Assembly: GCF_024623725.1 (NCBI RefSeq)
Contig: NZ_JANKHG010000001.1
Location: 186,001 to 250,000, forward strand
DNA: 64,000 nt
Direction: 5' to 3'
From: Limnobacter parvus
Lineage (GTDB): Bacteria; Pseudomonadota; Gammaproteobacteria; Burkholderiales; Burkholderiaceae_B
This document shows positions 1-9,098 of this stretch, piece by piece (position 1 is the first letter of the stretch; each line of letters begins with the position of its first letter). Position numbers and translations under genes: made by a program. Under the pieces are notes generated by a model, which was given only the letters and a program-made list of their open reading frames with translations, was not told the origin of the DNA and did not search any database.

Positions 1-893
1 TTACCGCCAAACCACGCCACATTCAACTGGAACCGTTGTTGCGCAGGGTTTGCCAGGAATTGGCACCACAAGCACGGCTTAAAAATCTGGATATTCGCGT
101 GGCATCTACCAAGGCCTGCGGTTACAGCGACCCCGCCCTGCTTGAATTAATTTTGCGCAACTACATTGAAAACGCAATCAAGTACAGCCACAAAGGCCGC
201 ATATTGGTGGGCTGCCGCAGACTTGGGGAATTCATTCGAATTGAAGTGCATGACATGGGTATTGGCATACCGACCAGTGCCCAAGAAACTGTGTTTCAGG
301 AATACTACCAACTGGGCAACCCTGAACGCGACAAAGCAAAGGGCCTTGGCTTAGGGTTGTACATTGCAGACAGCTTAAGCAGGCTACTGAATCACGATTT
401 GGGTGTACGTTCCACAGTAGGCAAAGGTTCAATGTTTTATGTCACCGTGCCATTGGGCAAATCCAGCCATTTGATTGATGTGCCCCACCATGCGCCGGCC
501 AACCTAACCCCATTGCGTGGAAAAACAGTACTGGTGATTGACGACGATGACATGGTGCGCGCCAGCGTCAGTGAAATGTTGAGCCGCTGGGAATGCAATA
601 CTGTTGCTGCAGAAAACGCCGAAGCCGCGCTGCGTATTTTGGTGGCACAAGGCAAAATGCCAGACGCCATTGTGGCCGACTATCGCCTGCAAACCAAATG
701 CAATGGCATGCAGGCTATTCAATCATTACGCTCACAACTTGGAAATGTACCCGCTGTAATATTAACCGGCGACACCGGCGCCAGCCGGGTTCAAGAAGCC
801 AATCAATCTGGCTTCAAGCTGCTGCACAAGCCTTTAAGCGGCGTGCAGCTGCGTGAAGCGCTTAGTGAATTAATTGGCCAAGCCTCGGCTTAA
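1..893 (+). CDS. Hybrid sensor histidine kinase/response regulator, C-terminal part
   Basis: The gene is cut by the left window edge; the frame is open from base 3 and ends at TAA 891-893. The visible part starts just after the HisKA helix region (LEPLLRRVCQEL) and has a complete HATPase_c domain: N-box NYIENAIKYS, G1 box DMGIGI, F-box FQEYY, G2 box GLGLGL. A receiver domain follows from about base 515, with the acidic pocket IDDDD, phospho-acceptor Asp in VADYRL, Thr in LTGDT and Lys in LHKP. It is a cytoplasmic phosphorelay protein. The input domain lies outside the window, so the stimulus is unknown. Its stop overlaps the convergent manC stop by two bases, and no terminator hairpin is visible there. 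Confidence 0.9.
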   Translation, partial: TAKPRHIQLEPLLRRVCQELAPQARLKNLDIRVASTKACGYSDPALLELILRNYIENAIKYSHKGRILVGCRRLGEFIRIEVHDMGIGIPTSAQETVFQEYYQLGNPERDKAKGLGLGLYIADSLSRLLNHDLGVRSTVGKGSMFYVTVPLGKSSHLIDVPHHAPANLTPLRGKTVLVIDDDDMVRASVSEMLSRWECNTVAAENAEAALRILVAQGKMPDAIVADYRLQTKCNGMQAIQSLRSQLGNVPAVILTGDTGASRVQEANQSGFKLLHKPLSGVQLREALSELIGQASA

Positions 894-2362
894 GCCCTGC
901 CGTACACGTCATCAAAACGCACAATGTCGTCTTCCTCAAGGTAGTCGCCACTTTGCACTTCAATCATCACCAAATTCAACACACCGGGGTTCACCAGGCG
1001 GTGCTTGTTGCCAGCCGGAATGTAGGTTGATTCGTTTTTCCGCACCAGGAAAACATTTTCGCCATTCGTTACTTCAGCAGTACCACTAACGACAATCCAG
1101 TGTTCACTGCGGTGGTGGTGCATTTGCAAACTTAGCGCGGCACCAGGTTTTACTTCAATGCGCTTTATTTTGTAGCCCTTCGAATCTTCAAGCACGGTGT
1201 AAGTGCCCCAAGGGCGATGCGCTGTGGGGTGCACATTCACCAATTCACTGCCCTGCGCCTTCAAGGTTTCCACCACTTTCTTTACATCCTGGTGGCGGCT
1301 TTTGTCGGCCACCAGCAAGGCATCGGGTGTGTCGACAATCAACAGGTTTTCCACGCCCAGTGTTGCCACCGCGCGGTTGCCCAAACGCACATGGGTGTTG
1401 TTGCTGTCGATTGAAATCAACTGGCCCTCGCCTTCCTGCTGCACGGTGTTGCCTTTGGAATCGGCTTCGCACTGCTCGGCCAAGGCAGCCCAGCTGCCAA
1501 TGTCGCTCCACTGAAAGTTGGCGGCCACCACCGCCACATTGCTGGCCTTTTCCATCACCGCGTAATCAATGCTGATATCGGGCAGTTTCGCAAATTCATC
1601 TTTGTTGAATGTGTAGGCACTGCCGACAGTCGCTTTGGCCGTACCCCACACCACGGCAGCCTGCGCCGCCACAGTGGGTTCGTTCGCTTCAAGGGCATTC
1701 AACACGTCGCCTGCGCGCAGCGCAAACATCCCGCCGTTCCACACGTACTGGCCGCTGGCCAGGTATTCCATGGCCACGCTTAATTTGGGTTTTTCAACAA
1801 AGCGCTGCACTGCAAAGGTACCGTTGATTTCATCGACGGGTGCACCTTGCTGAATGTAACCAAAACCGGTTTCCGGTGCAGTGGGCGTAATGCCAAAACA
1901 GGTCAACCAACCCTTGCGTGCAGCAGCCACTGCCTGCTGGGCCACGCGAACAAATTCAGCCACAGGGTTAATTAAATGGTCTGCGGGCAACACCAACAGC
2001 ACGGGGTTTTCATTGGGGTATTTGGCCTGCGCCCATTGTGCGGCCAGGGCAATCGCGGGTGCGGTATTGCGGCCTTGGGGCTCCAGCAATTGGTGCAGGG
2101 CCAGGTTACCGCCCTCGCTTTTCAGCACGGGTGCGCATTCGTCTTGCAGCAGGAATTGGTAGCCTTCATTGCTCACCAGCAAAATGTCTTGTGAATCGGC
2201 AGCCTTGGCCACCGCCGCCGCGCGGCGCACAGTTTGCGCAATCAGGCTTTCAGCCCCCACTTTCAAAAATGGCTTGGGAAAGTTTTTGCGGGAAACCGGC
2301 CACAGCCGGGTGCCTGCGCCGCCACACAAAATTACGGGGATTACTCGGTTCGTGCTTGTCAT
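890..2362 (-). CDS. manC: Mannose-1-phosphate guanylyltransferase / mannose-6-phosphate isomerase
   Basis: A bifunctional type II PMI/GMP of 490 residues, the usual family length. It interconverts fructose-6-P and mannose-6-P and makes GDP-mannose from mannose-1-P and GTP. The N-terminal nucleotidyltransferase signature GGAGTRLWPVSR lies at residues 14-25 and a FVEKP motif in mid-domain. The C-terminal cupin isomerase domain has the metal-binding motif QMHHHRSEHW near residues 413-422. I chose ATG 2362 because the family begins just before VIPVILCGG; an upstream in-frame start adds 22 unrelated residues. It lies 98 bp downstream of fcl and is probably the last gene of gmd-fcl-manC. GDP-mannose is the substrate for Gmd. 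Confidence 0.95.
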   Translation of the reverse strand: MTSTNRVIPVILCGGAGTRLWPVSRKNFPKPFLKVGAESLIAQTVRRAAAVAKAADSQDILLVSNEGYQFLLQDECAPVLKSEGGNLALHQLLEPQGRNTAPAIALAAQWAQAKYPNENPVLLVLPADHLINPVAEFVRVAQQAVAAARKGWLTCFGITPTAPETGFGYIQQGAPVDEINGTFAVQRFVEKPKLSVAMEYLASGQYVWNGGMFALRAGDVLNALEANEPTVAAQAAVVWGTAKATVGSAYTFNKDEFAKLPDISIDYAVMEKASNVAVVAANFQWSDIGSWAALAEQCEADSKGNTVQQEGEGQLISIDSNNTHVRLGNRAVATLGVENLLIVDTPDALLVADKSRHQDVKKVVETLKAQGSELVNVHPTAHRPWGTYTVLEDSKGYKIKRIEVKPGAALSLQMHHHRSEHWIVVSGTAEVTNGENVFLVRKNESTYIPAGNKHRLVNPGVLNLVMIEVQSGDYLEEDDIVRFDDVYGRA

Positions 2363-2460
2363 GTAAGGTCCATCGATTGTAGTTTTGGGGGCGTTGCCCC
2401 GTGTGCATAGTGATCGTGAACAATTCAAAAGTCCACTTCAAGCCTGGTTCTGCACGGCGC

Positions 2461-3447
2461 CTAAACCTGCCTCAACCCTTCCACATTTTCAAGAAACCAT
2501 TCATAGGTTTTCCTCAACCCTGTTTCCAAGTCTGTGCTGTACTGCCAACCCAGTTTGCGGAGTCGGCTAACATCCATCAACTTACGGGGCGTACCATCCG
2601 GCTTGGTGGGGTCAAATACCAATCTGCCAGAAAAACCCACCACGCGTTGCATGGTTTCTGCCAGCTCGCGGATCGTGCAATCCACACCGGTGCCCACATT
2701 GATGTGGCTTAGCATTGCATCAGTATTGGCACGGTAAACATCATCCCCCAACAGCAGAACATGCGCGCTGGCTGAAGCCATGTCATCTACGTAAAGGAAC
2801 TCGCGCATTGGCGTGCCGGTACCCCACACAATCACCTCCGAATCTCCATTCAGTTTCGCCTCATGGAAACGGCGCATCATTGCGGGAATTACGTGGCTAT
2901 TCTCAGGATGAAAGTTGTCATTTTCGCCATACAAATTAGTGGGCATCACGCTTCGGTAATTTCGACCATATTGGCGGTTGTAGCTTTCACACAATTTAAT
3001 TCCAGCAATTTTCGCAACTGCATACGGCTCGTTGGTGCTTTCCAATGTACCGGTAAGCAAAGCCGATTCAGTCATAGGTTGCTCGGCCAACTTTGGATAA
3101 ATGCAGCTTGAACCCAAAAACAGAAGGTGTTGGCAATCATTCATGTGTGCGGCATGTACTACGTTGCACTCAACAAGCAAGTTCTGAAAAATGAATTCAG
3201 CAGGGTAAATGTTGTTGGCGTAAATACCACCCACTTTGGCCGCAGCCAGTACTACGGCATCGGGACGTTCCTGCGCAAAAAATGTATTTACCGCCGCTTG
3301 GTTGCATAAATCCAGCTCTGCATGTGTCCGCATCACCAAATTTGAAAAACCACGCGATTTTAGACAACGCACAATCGCACTACCTACCATGCCGCCATGG
3401 CCTGCTACGTAAATTTTTGACTCGTTGTTCAAAGCAACTTTCGACAT
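2461..3447 (-). CDS. fcl: GDP-L-fucose synthase
   Basis: An extended SDR of 328 residues. In this family it epimerises and reduces GDP-4-keto-6-deoxymannose to GDP-L-fucose with NADPH. Visible evidence: a Rossmann motif with G16, G19 and G22 (AGHGGMVG), the catalytic serine motif GSSCIYP (112-118), and Y142-x3-K146 in PYAVAK. The motif KVGGIYANN is typical of Fcl/WcaG. Start ATG 3447 is preceded by GCGGAAACC, a usable ribosome site. It sits 14 bp after gmd, which supplies its substrate. A GT11 fucosyltransferase at 23.2-24.0 kb is a plausible consumer of the product. Confidence 0.95.
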   Translation of the reverse strand: MSKVALNNESKIYVAGHGGMVGSAIVRCLKSRGFSNLVMRTHAELDLCNQAAVNTFFAQERPDAVVLAAAKVGGIYANNIYPAEFIFQNLLVECNVVHAAHMNDCQHLLFLGSSCIYPKLAEQPMTESALLTGTLESTNEPYAVAKIAGIKLCESYNRQYGRNYRSVMPTNLYGENDNFHPENSHVIPAMMRRFHEAKLNGDSEVIVWGTGTPMREFLYVDDMASASAHVLLLGDDVYRANTDAMLSHINVGTGVDCTIRELAETMQRVVGFSGRLVFDPTKPDGTPRKLMDVSRLRKLGWQYSTDLETGLRKTYEWFLENVEGLRQV

Positions 3448-3461
3448 GGTTTCCGCCCTAT

Positions 3462-4580
3462 TTATTCGCGACTTACTGCAACGTTGTAACCATGCTGCTT
3501 CAATAGCGCATGCTGGCGCGCGGCGTTCAAATCAAACTGCACCATTTCCCGCACCATTTCCTGCAAAGTAATTTGCGGTGTCCATCCTAGCTTCTCGCGG
3601 GCTTTGGTAGGGTCTCCAAGCAAGGTTTCTACTTCTGCTGGGCGGAAGTAACGGGGGTCAACCTGCACCACTGTATCGCCCACCTTCAATGCTGGTGCCT
3701 TGTCACCCTCAATACTAGCCACCACCCCTTTTTCCTCTACACCGGAACCCACCCATTGCAAAGTGACGCCCAACTCTTGCGCCGTCATTTCAATAAACTG
3801 GCGCACACTGTACTGCACACCCGTGGCTATCACAAAGTCGTCTGGCGCATCTTGCTGCAGCATCAGCCACTGCATTTCCACGTAATCTTTCGCATGGCCC
3901 CAATCGCGCAGCGCATCCATATTGCCCATGTACAAGCACTGTTCAAGGCCCACAGCAATGTTGCTCATGCCACGGGTAATTTTGCGGGTTACAAAGGTTT
4001 CGCCACGGCGCGGGCTTTCATGGTTAAACAAAATACCGTTGCAGGCGTACATGCCATAACTTTCGCGATAGTTCACCGTAATCCAGTAGGCGTACATTTT
4101 GGCCACTGCATAGGGGCTGCGCGGGTAAAAAGGCGTGGTTTCCTTTTGCGGAATTTCCTGAACCAAACCATACAGTTCAGAAGTACTGGCCTGGTAAAAA
4201 CGGGTCTTCTTTTCCAGGCCAAGAAAGCGAATCGCTTCCAGTAGTCGCAAGGTTCCCATGGCGTCTACATCGGCGGTGTATTCAGGGGCTTCGAAACTCA
4301 CAGCGACGTGGCTTTGTGCACCTAGGTTATAAACCTCATCAGGCTGAACCTCTTGAATAATCCGAGTCAGGTTCGAGCTATCGGTAAGGTCACCGTAGTG
4401 CAGTTTGAACTTGGCATTTTCAACATGTGGATCCTCATAAATGTGGTCCACCCGCTGGGTATTGAATAGTGAAGCGCGGCGCTTGATCCCGTGCACTTCA
4501 TAGCCCTTGCCCAGCAAAAACTCGGCCAGGTACGAACCATCTTGCCCCGTTACACCAGTAATCAACGCCACTTTACTCAT
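3462..4580 (-). CDS. gmd: GDP-mannose 4,6-dehydratase
   Basis: An extended SDR of 372 residues that converts GDP-D-mannose to GDP-4-keto-6-deoxy-D-mannose. The cofactor motif GVTGQDG is at residues 9-15, the catalytic Thr lies in ASTSELYG (131-138), and Y157-x3-K161 in SPYAVAK completes the active site. The segments [13 protein letters not shown] and [11 protein letters not shown] are diagnostic of Gmd. An AAGGCGA ribosome site lies about 8 bases before ATG 4580. It is first of the minus-strand gmd-fcl-manC group. A second, divergent Gmd-type gene is at 62234-63208, so two 6-deoxyhexose branches may start in this window. Confidence 0.96.
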   Translation of the reverse strand: MSKVALITGVTGQDGSYLAEFLLGKGYEVHGIKRRASLFNTQRVDHIYEDPHVENAKFKLHYGDLTDSSNLTRIIQEVQPDEVYNLGAQSHVAVSFEAPEYTADVDAMGTLRLLEAIRFLGLEKKTRFYQASTSELYGLVQEIPQKETTPFYPRSPYAVAKMYAYWITVNYRESYGMYACNGILFNHESPRRGETFVTRKITRGMSNIAVGLEQCLYMGNMDALRDWGHAKDYVEMQWLMLQQDAPDDFVIATGVQYSVRQFIEMTAQELGVTLQWVGSGVEEKGVVASIEGDKAPALKVGDTVVQVDPRYFRPAEVETLLGDPTKAREKLGWTPQITLQEMVREMVQFDLNAARQHALLKQHGYNVAVSRE

Positions 4581-4683
4581 GATTTATCGCCTTGCCTGCT
4601 AATTTCCAAATGGGAAGTGTAGGGCAAGCTCCAGCAATGTCCAAGTAACGTACATTTATTCTTGGTATTATATAAACATCATT

Positions 4684-4698
4684 TGTATATATTTTACA
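4684..4698. promoter_or_regulatory. TGTA-N7-TACA inverted repeat before the HipB-like gene
   Basis: TGTA at 4684-4687 and TACA at 4695-4698 flank a seven-base AT spacer in an AT-rich stretch (also TATTATATAAAC just upstream). The repeat ends three bases before ATG 4702. No Shine-Dalgarno sequence is visible, so the message may be nearly leaderless. Autorepression by the encoded HTH protein is inference from the usual behaviour of HipB/XRE proteins. Confidence 0.35.
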
Positions 4699-4701
4699 TT
4701 A

Positions 4702-5007
4702 ATGATTACTAAAACCGACACAATTCAAGAATTCTCAGTGCTTAAAAACCAGCTCGACCTTGCCGCATTGGTGCGGCAACAACGTCATCGCGCCGGGCCC
4801 AAGGGGGGCAAAATGCCTGCACAAGTACTGGCTGACCTAGCAGGCATTGGCCGTGACACAGTATTCAGGATAGAACGCGGGGAAGATGTTTCGTTTTCAA
4901 CTGTCATGGCTGTGCTGCGGGTATTTGGTTTGGGGCTTCACGCAACAGTTGTGCCCTGGCCAAAACTGACCGAAGCAAATTCCTATTTCAAAGCCCACAC
5001 GGAATGA
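4702..5007 (+). CDS. XRE/HipB-like HTH regulator
   Basis: A 101-residue DNA-binding protein with an HTH_3-type domain at about residues 20-75 (LAALVRQQR, then VLADLAGIGRDTVFRIERGE, then VSFSTVMAVLRVFGLGL). The short C-terminal tail reads ATVVPW. HipB antitoxins have this layout and sit upstream of hipA. The stop overlaps the next start in an ATGA junction, so the two proteins are probably translationally coupled. It likely represses its own promoter, where an inverted repeat lies. A plain XRE regulator unrelated to HipB is the alternative, but the downstream partner favours HipB. Confidence 0.8.
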   Translation: MITKTDTIQEFSVLKNQLDLAALVRQQRHRAGPKGGKMPAQVLADLAGIGRDTVFRIERGEDVSFSTVMAVLRVFGLGLHATVVPWPKLTEANSYFKAHTE

Positions 5008-5954
5008 GCAACGCACAGTTTTTAAACCTGCCACGTCACCATGCTCCCTTACAAATTCTCCAAGTGTTCAACAACGGCCAACCCAGCGGGTGGCTTGGAA
5101 AAAGCATGGATGGTTTTTGGTTTCACTACGGCAACAACAACCCGTACCAAAACTGGGTTAGCGTGTTGATGCCACCCTGCATCAACTTCTATCAACAAAC
5201 TGAATTGTTTCAAGTTTTTGCACAACACCTTCCTAGTAAGTCACAGCAAGAAACTACGCAACAACAATATCCCGAGATTGAATTGGGTGCTCTGGATTTT
5301 CTGTATCTGTTTGATGAAAGCCATTTGGGTTCCATCAGTTTTGCAAATCCCGATAACCCAGTTGTTCGGCCATTGAACATGGTGGCACCAGCAGCGCTAG
5401 CAAACGTGCATTTCAACGATCTTTTAAAACAGCATGTTCAGTGCAGCATGCCCGGTGCAACAAACAATGCAGCCATACTGATCAGCACCCATCCCCGTCA
5501 ACGATTCGCTGACACGCTGGTTTATGCCAAAAATGCCTGGGCTACAGTACAACTTCTAAAAAACTTTAAAGAGGAACTGGATCCATCTAATCGCCTACAT
5601 GCACTTCGCTGGGCGACCAATTCAAAGCCAATGGCACAGTTAACCTACTGTCAACGACCTGATCTTGACCTTTATCAACAACGCCTGCTTGGTCTAGAAC
5701 ATGTCAGCAGCCTGCTCAACATGAGCAGCAGCGCATTCCAGCATTTTATTCTTGGCAATCGCCTTATTCCGGTTCTTCAAGAAATTGCGCGCACGTACTG
5801 CAAAAACTTCTCTCTCGAAACCAAAGTTATTTCTGCACTTTCACCACTGCTGCGGACCGGGAAAATTACCCCGTTTCTTGTTTATGCCACAAACCAAAAC
5901 AACTTAAAAACAACACTCCCCACAGTATTTGGATTGGAATATTTATTAGTTTAG
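5004..5954 (+). CDS. HipA-like protein, apparently without a kinase active site
   Basis: A 316-residue protein. The N-terminal 100 residues look like the HipA N-terminal subdomain: LQVFNNGQPSGWLG, then FWFHYG, then VSVLMPP and LFQVFAQHLPS, which follow the spacing of HipA's NG-x-G, FxY, LSLSLP and FFxNLLP motifs. Beyond that I cannot find the GxQPK loop, the catalytic Asp or the DNF-type metal site of HipA kinases, and the protein is about 120 residues shorter than classical HipA. It may be a decayed toxin, a regulator retained with its HipB-like partner, or a divergent fold. Start ATG 5004 overlaps the upstream stop. HipA kinship rests on motif spacing, so it is moderate. Confidence 0.6.
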   Translation: MSNAQFLNLPRHHAPLQILQVFNNGQPSGWLGKSMDGFWFHYGNNNPYQNWVSVLMPPCINFYQQTELFQVFAQHLPSKSQQETTQQQYPEIELGALDFLYLFDESHLGSISFANPDNPVVRPLNMVAPAALANVHFNDLLKQHVQCSMPGATNNAAILISTHPRQRFADTLVYAKNAWATVQLLKNFKEELDPSNRLHALRWATNSKPMAQLTYCQRPDLDLYQQRLLGLEHVSSLLNMSSSAFQHFILGNRLIPVLQEIARTYCKNFSLETKVISALSPLLRTGKITPFLVYATNQNNLKTTLPTVFGLEYLLV

Positions 5955-6116
5955 AAACCTGCGCTACCCAAAATACGTGACAAACCGCCAATCACCCCAA
6001 GATGGTTAAAAATTTAATAAACCACTCTAAAAATTTAATTCATACTGAAGATACTTTGTAAGAAGTTCCCTTACATCTCACGTTTATATGTGTTTACATC
6101 GACTTCAGGCTACTTC

Positions 6117-6521
6117 ATGACTATCACCGCATTTATCGCAGGCTTGGCTGTAGTTGTGCTTCTGGGTCGCTATGCACTGCAAAGCGGCTTGTTACTCAAC
6201 CGGGGTGCAACCTTCATTACCCACAATCTACGATTTTCCAAGCATGCTTCTGGTGAGTTGCGATTAAAAGCCCGCGGAGGGCTGCTAACAGACCGCTTTA
6301 GTGTTTCCTTACAGCCCAACGAAATTGATTTGCTTGCTTTTGCTGTTGGGCACCGCCCCAAGAACAACAAACTCGACAAGGCTGGCTACAAGGTATATCG
6401 CCTAGTGTGTGTTCAACCTAGGAATGATTCAGACGCGTTGCGCACCGCGATTGGTGACTTCACTTTAACGCCAAGCGCGCAAGTTAAATTTGAACGTTTT
6501 ACTTCAAAAATCACGGAATAA
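6117..6521 (+). CDS. Hypothetical membrane-anchored protein
   Basis: A 134-residue protein I do not recognise. It has one N-terminal transmembrane segment (ITAFIAGLAVVVLLG) followed by a soluble, moderately basic domain. The body contains GLLTDRFSVSLQPNEIDLLAF and ends FERFTSKITE. ATG 6117 has an AGG about 7 bases upstream; GTG 6090 would add nine residues. It converges on the MraY-like gene with a 6-bp gap. Its place between the hip-like pair and the EPS genes gives no firm function. Confidence 0.55.
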   Translation: MTITAFIAGLAVVVLLGRYALQSGLLLNRGATFITHNLRFSKHASGELRLKARGGLLTDRFSVSLQPNEIDLLAFAVGHRPKNNKLDKAGYKVYRLVCVQPRNDSDALRTAIGDFTLTPSAQVKFERFTSKITE

Positions 6522-6527
6522 TTTGGG

Positions 6528-7775
6528 TTATTCCCATTGCCTGTTTTTGGCAATGTAACGCCCCAATACCTGATACGACGCCACATAAAACACAACGGTT
6601 AACAAAAACCCAAGCGCTGGCATCCCCAAGCGATTGAAATACAAAGCAAAACCCACGGACATTAACGTGAACAGCCACAAAAATGGCGTGGCTTGGGAAT
6701 TTACACACATGTTCGGCACACCACCTTGCTTGCGAACCATGATTTGTAGGCTGCGCTGCACGTACTGGTGAAAATGGGAACGATCGGGCATCCCTGGGTT
6801 CGCATTCACCAATTTGCGGCGCAGTATTGAATACATCACTTCGATAACTGGGTAGGCCAAAACCGACAAAATAGCCCATGCATTTACATCACCATACCCA
6901 GACTGCAACATAACCGCCTGAACAGCCAAGGTAAAACCCAGAAAATAGGCACCACCATCGCCAAGAAACAGATTACCTACCGGAAAATTAAAAACCCAAA
7001 ACCCCAACACAGCGGCGATCAACACAATACAGTACAAAGCAATGTCCATCGCCTGATGGTTCAGTGCCAGCACGCACAGCCCTATAGCCAAAATGCAGAC
7101 TACACCGCTGGCCAAGCCGTTTAAACCATCGATCATGTTGATCGCATTGCTGTACCCGCTCATTGCAAAAGCCGTGAAACACCAAGCAACAGGCGCAATG
7201 GCCAATAGCTTGTTTATCCACGCAATATTCACTGAAGTAATTACAGCTCCCAATGCAGCGCAAGCCAACAAGCCACCCAAGAAAGTGGCTTGAAACCGAA
7301 GCTTTACAGAAACCTGTTTGGTCAGGTCTTCAGTAAAGCCGATTAAAAACACAGGTAGACCACATAACAAAACAAGGGAAGCGGTCGAGAACAAAGGGTG
7401 GTCACTAACCCCCATCCATATTACGCCCGCAGCTGCAGCCAAGGATATGGGCAGGCCGCCTACGCGAGGAACTGCAACCTGATGAATTTTTTGAACTGCG
7501 CTTAAATCGCTGTCCATGCTAAACCGGGCATGCCAACGCTTGGTTAACAATACAACGCAGCATGCCAATACGCTGACCGCAAAAATACCACCAAACAGCA
7601 CAAAGGCGCTGCCAGATCGATCAGTCAGCTTTATTAAAGGCAAAACATCGATAACAATGCCCAATACCAGGGCCACAAAACTGACGAAACTTGCCCACAC
7701 CCACAAGCGCGAGGCAAGCGCCAGGCCAATGCGGCGGCTGTTTTTAATGGGAACTGCTTTGCCTGGCGTATTCAT
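6528..7775 (-). CDS. MraY/WecA-family undecaprenyl-phosphate sugar-1-phosphate transferase
   Basis: A polytopic inner-membrane protein of 415 residues with about ten hydrophobic segments. Family members move a (N-acetyl)hexosamine-1-phosphate from a UDP-sugar to undecaprenyl phosphate, the first step of lipid-linked glycan assembly. Diagnostic loops are visible: VPRVGG, GFTEDL (where many homologues have DD), NAINMIDGLNGLASG, GNLFLGDGGAYFLGF and the histidine loop PDRSHFHQ. ATG 7775 carries an AGGTG ribosome site seven bases upstream. It is the only clear initiating transferase in the window apart from the partial gene at the right edge, so it is a good candidate to prime the Wza/Wzb/Wzc-exported polymer. 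The sugar specificity cannot be read. Confidence 0.88.
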   Translation of the reverse strand: MNTPGKAVPIKNSRRIGLALASRLWVWASFVSFVALVLGIVIDVLPLIKLTDRSGSAFVLFGGIFAVSVLACCVVLLTKRWHARFSMDSDLSAVQKIHQVAVPRVGGLPISLAAAAGVIWMGVSDHPLFSTASLVLLCGLPVFLIGFTEDLTKQVSVKLRFQATFLGGLLACAALGAVITSVNIAWINKLLAIAPVAWCFTAFAMSGYSNAINMIDGLNGLASGVVCILAIGLCVLALNHQAMDIALYCIVLIAAVLGFWVFNFPVGNLFLGDGGAYFLGFTLAVQAVMLQSGYGDVNAWAILSVLAYPVIEVMYSILRRKLVNANPGMPDRSHFHQYVQRSLQIMVRKQGGVPNMCVNSQATPFLWLFTLMSVGFALYFNRLGMPALGFLLTVVFYVASYQVLGRYIAKNRQWE

Positions 7776-8157
7776 CAAACACCTAATCCTGTAAACGGTG
7801 GTAATCGGAAATATACGGGGTAAAAAGCCCTTATTTCCATCAAATTACTGACCAATAAAATCAATAAAATTTAAATAACGACAATGAATATTTAGTAGGT
7901 GCTGCTGTGAATAGAATTCACTTGATTCAAAATTACAAAACAAAATTCAATAATTTTCGGCTGTGGTTGACTCGTTTCATTCAACCCGCCTGAACTAAAC
8001 ATAGACAACAAGTTTACTCACAATTCGCAACATTTGCTTCCCCCAAAAAATTGGGGTGGACCATCTACATACTGCATCAATGAGTAAAAAACTTCATTAC
8101 TCCAAAAGCCTTTAGAAGAAAAATTCAATACCGTTACGGCATTGTGCGGCATTAGTC
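7776..8157. other. Intergenic region with a small hairpin
   Basis: About 380 AT-rich bases with no supported gene. A short perfect hairpin, CCCCAA-AAAA-TTGGGG, occupies 8041-8056. It lies between the poly-Gly lipoprotein terminator and the MraY-like gene, so this stretch probably holds that gene's promoter, but I see no convincing -35/-10 pair. Confidence 0.4.
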
Positions 8158-8184
8158 AAAAAAAAGCCCCGAACCAGTCGGGGC
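8158..8184 (-). terminator. Rho-independent terminator of the lipoprotein gene
   Basis: On the minus strand a 7-bp GC-rich stem (arms 8178-8184 and 8166-8172) with a five-base loop is followed by eight T residues (8165-8158). It lies 21 bp past the stop of the lipoprotein gene and would end the minus-strand EPS transcription unit. Confidence 0.9.
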
Positions 8185-8204
8185 CCTTTTCAAAGCTTCA
8201 GGTA

Positions 8205-9020
8205 TTAACTTGCGGAAGACGAACCACCGCCCGATCCACCTGTTGTACCACCAGTACCACCCGTTACAGGCGCGCCACTTGCTGGTGGTGCAGTAGGTAC
8301 AACCAATCCAGCTGAACTACCTTGGTCCGGTGTTGCAGCCGCGGGCTGGCTGGTGTTTTCTCCCGGTGCATTGGTTGGCACTTCATTGGCATCAATGTTC
8401 GCAAGCACTTGCGACAATGGCTGGTTAGAAGCACCAATCGCTGCCAACAAACTAGCCTGCTGGCCACCCGCCAACGGGTTGTCGGTTGGGTTGGGGGAAA
8501 TACCGTAAGTTTGTGCCAAGGTTTGGTATTGCTGAACAAAGGTTGCCGGGTTGGCACCTGCGCGGGCTACTGCCGCTGTGGTAAACGGAGTAATTGGTGC
8601 AGATGCAAATGTAGTTGCCCCAGCAGTACCCACCACAATGGTGCTAAGCGGTGTGTCTACAGCCTTGGGTGTTACCGCGCCTGGGCACTGACCACTTTCC
8701 GGAACCTGAACTTCTGTTGGGCAGAACGTACCGCCGGTCAGCTCTACTTTAAAGGGGCCTGTAGCAGCTGCCGGAATGGTGCAAGAATACGTGCCATTAC
8801 GGGCTGTTGCTGTACAAGAAGAACCTGGAACCACAGCATTGCTTGATGCATTGCGAACAGTAACCATGGCGCCAAAAATTGGCCCCTTCACACCACTACC
8901 AGAAATCGAAGTGGTAGCAGGCGCGGCGGGAGCACTGCCACCGCCACCACCGCCACATGCTGCCAACACCAATGAACTAACGCCAACTGCGGCGATTGCT
9001 TTAAATTTAAATAGCTTCAT
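8205..9020 (-). CDS. Poly-glycine lipoprotein with carboxypeptidase-regulatory-like domain
   Basis: A 271-residue secreted lipoprotein. The signal peptide MKLFKFKAIAAVGVSSLVLAAC ends in lipobox LAAC and is followed by six glycines and an Ala/Pro linker. Residues about 36-95 (GPIFGAMVTV, then NGTYSCTIP, then GPFKVELTGG) look like a small beta-sandwich of the carboxypeptidase-regulatory or Big type, followed by an Ala-rich helical segment and a Gly/Ser-rich tail. ATG 9020 has a strong GGGGGA ribosome site. It sits 78 bp after the YjbH gene, probably in the wza-wzc-wzb-yjbH unit, and is followed by a strong terminator. A second protein of similar build is at 39448. The function is unknown; surface location is inferred. 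Confidence 0.8.
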   Translation of the reverse strand: MKLFKFKAIAAVGVSSLVLAACGGGGGGSAPAAPATTSISGSGVKGPIFGAMVTVRNASSNAVVPGSSCTATARNGTYSCTIPAAATGPFKVELTGGTFCPTEVQVPESGQCPGAVTPKAVDTPLSTIVVGTAGATTFASAPITPFTTAAVARAGANPATFVQQYQTLAQTYGISPNPTDNPLAGGQQASLLAAIGASNQPLSQVLANIDANEVPTNAPGENTSQPAAATPDQGSSAGLVVPTAPPASGAPVTGGTGGTTGGSGGGSSSAS

Positions 9021-9098
9021 AAAAATCCCCCGAGATAAAACGCCCAAAAAAATCAACATTCACTGTAAATCAAATTCATAGAAAGTTGAAGAATAAAT

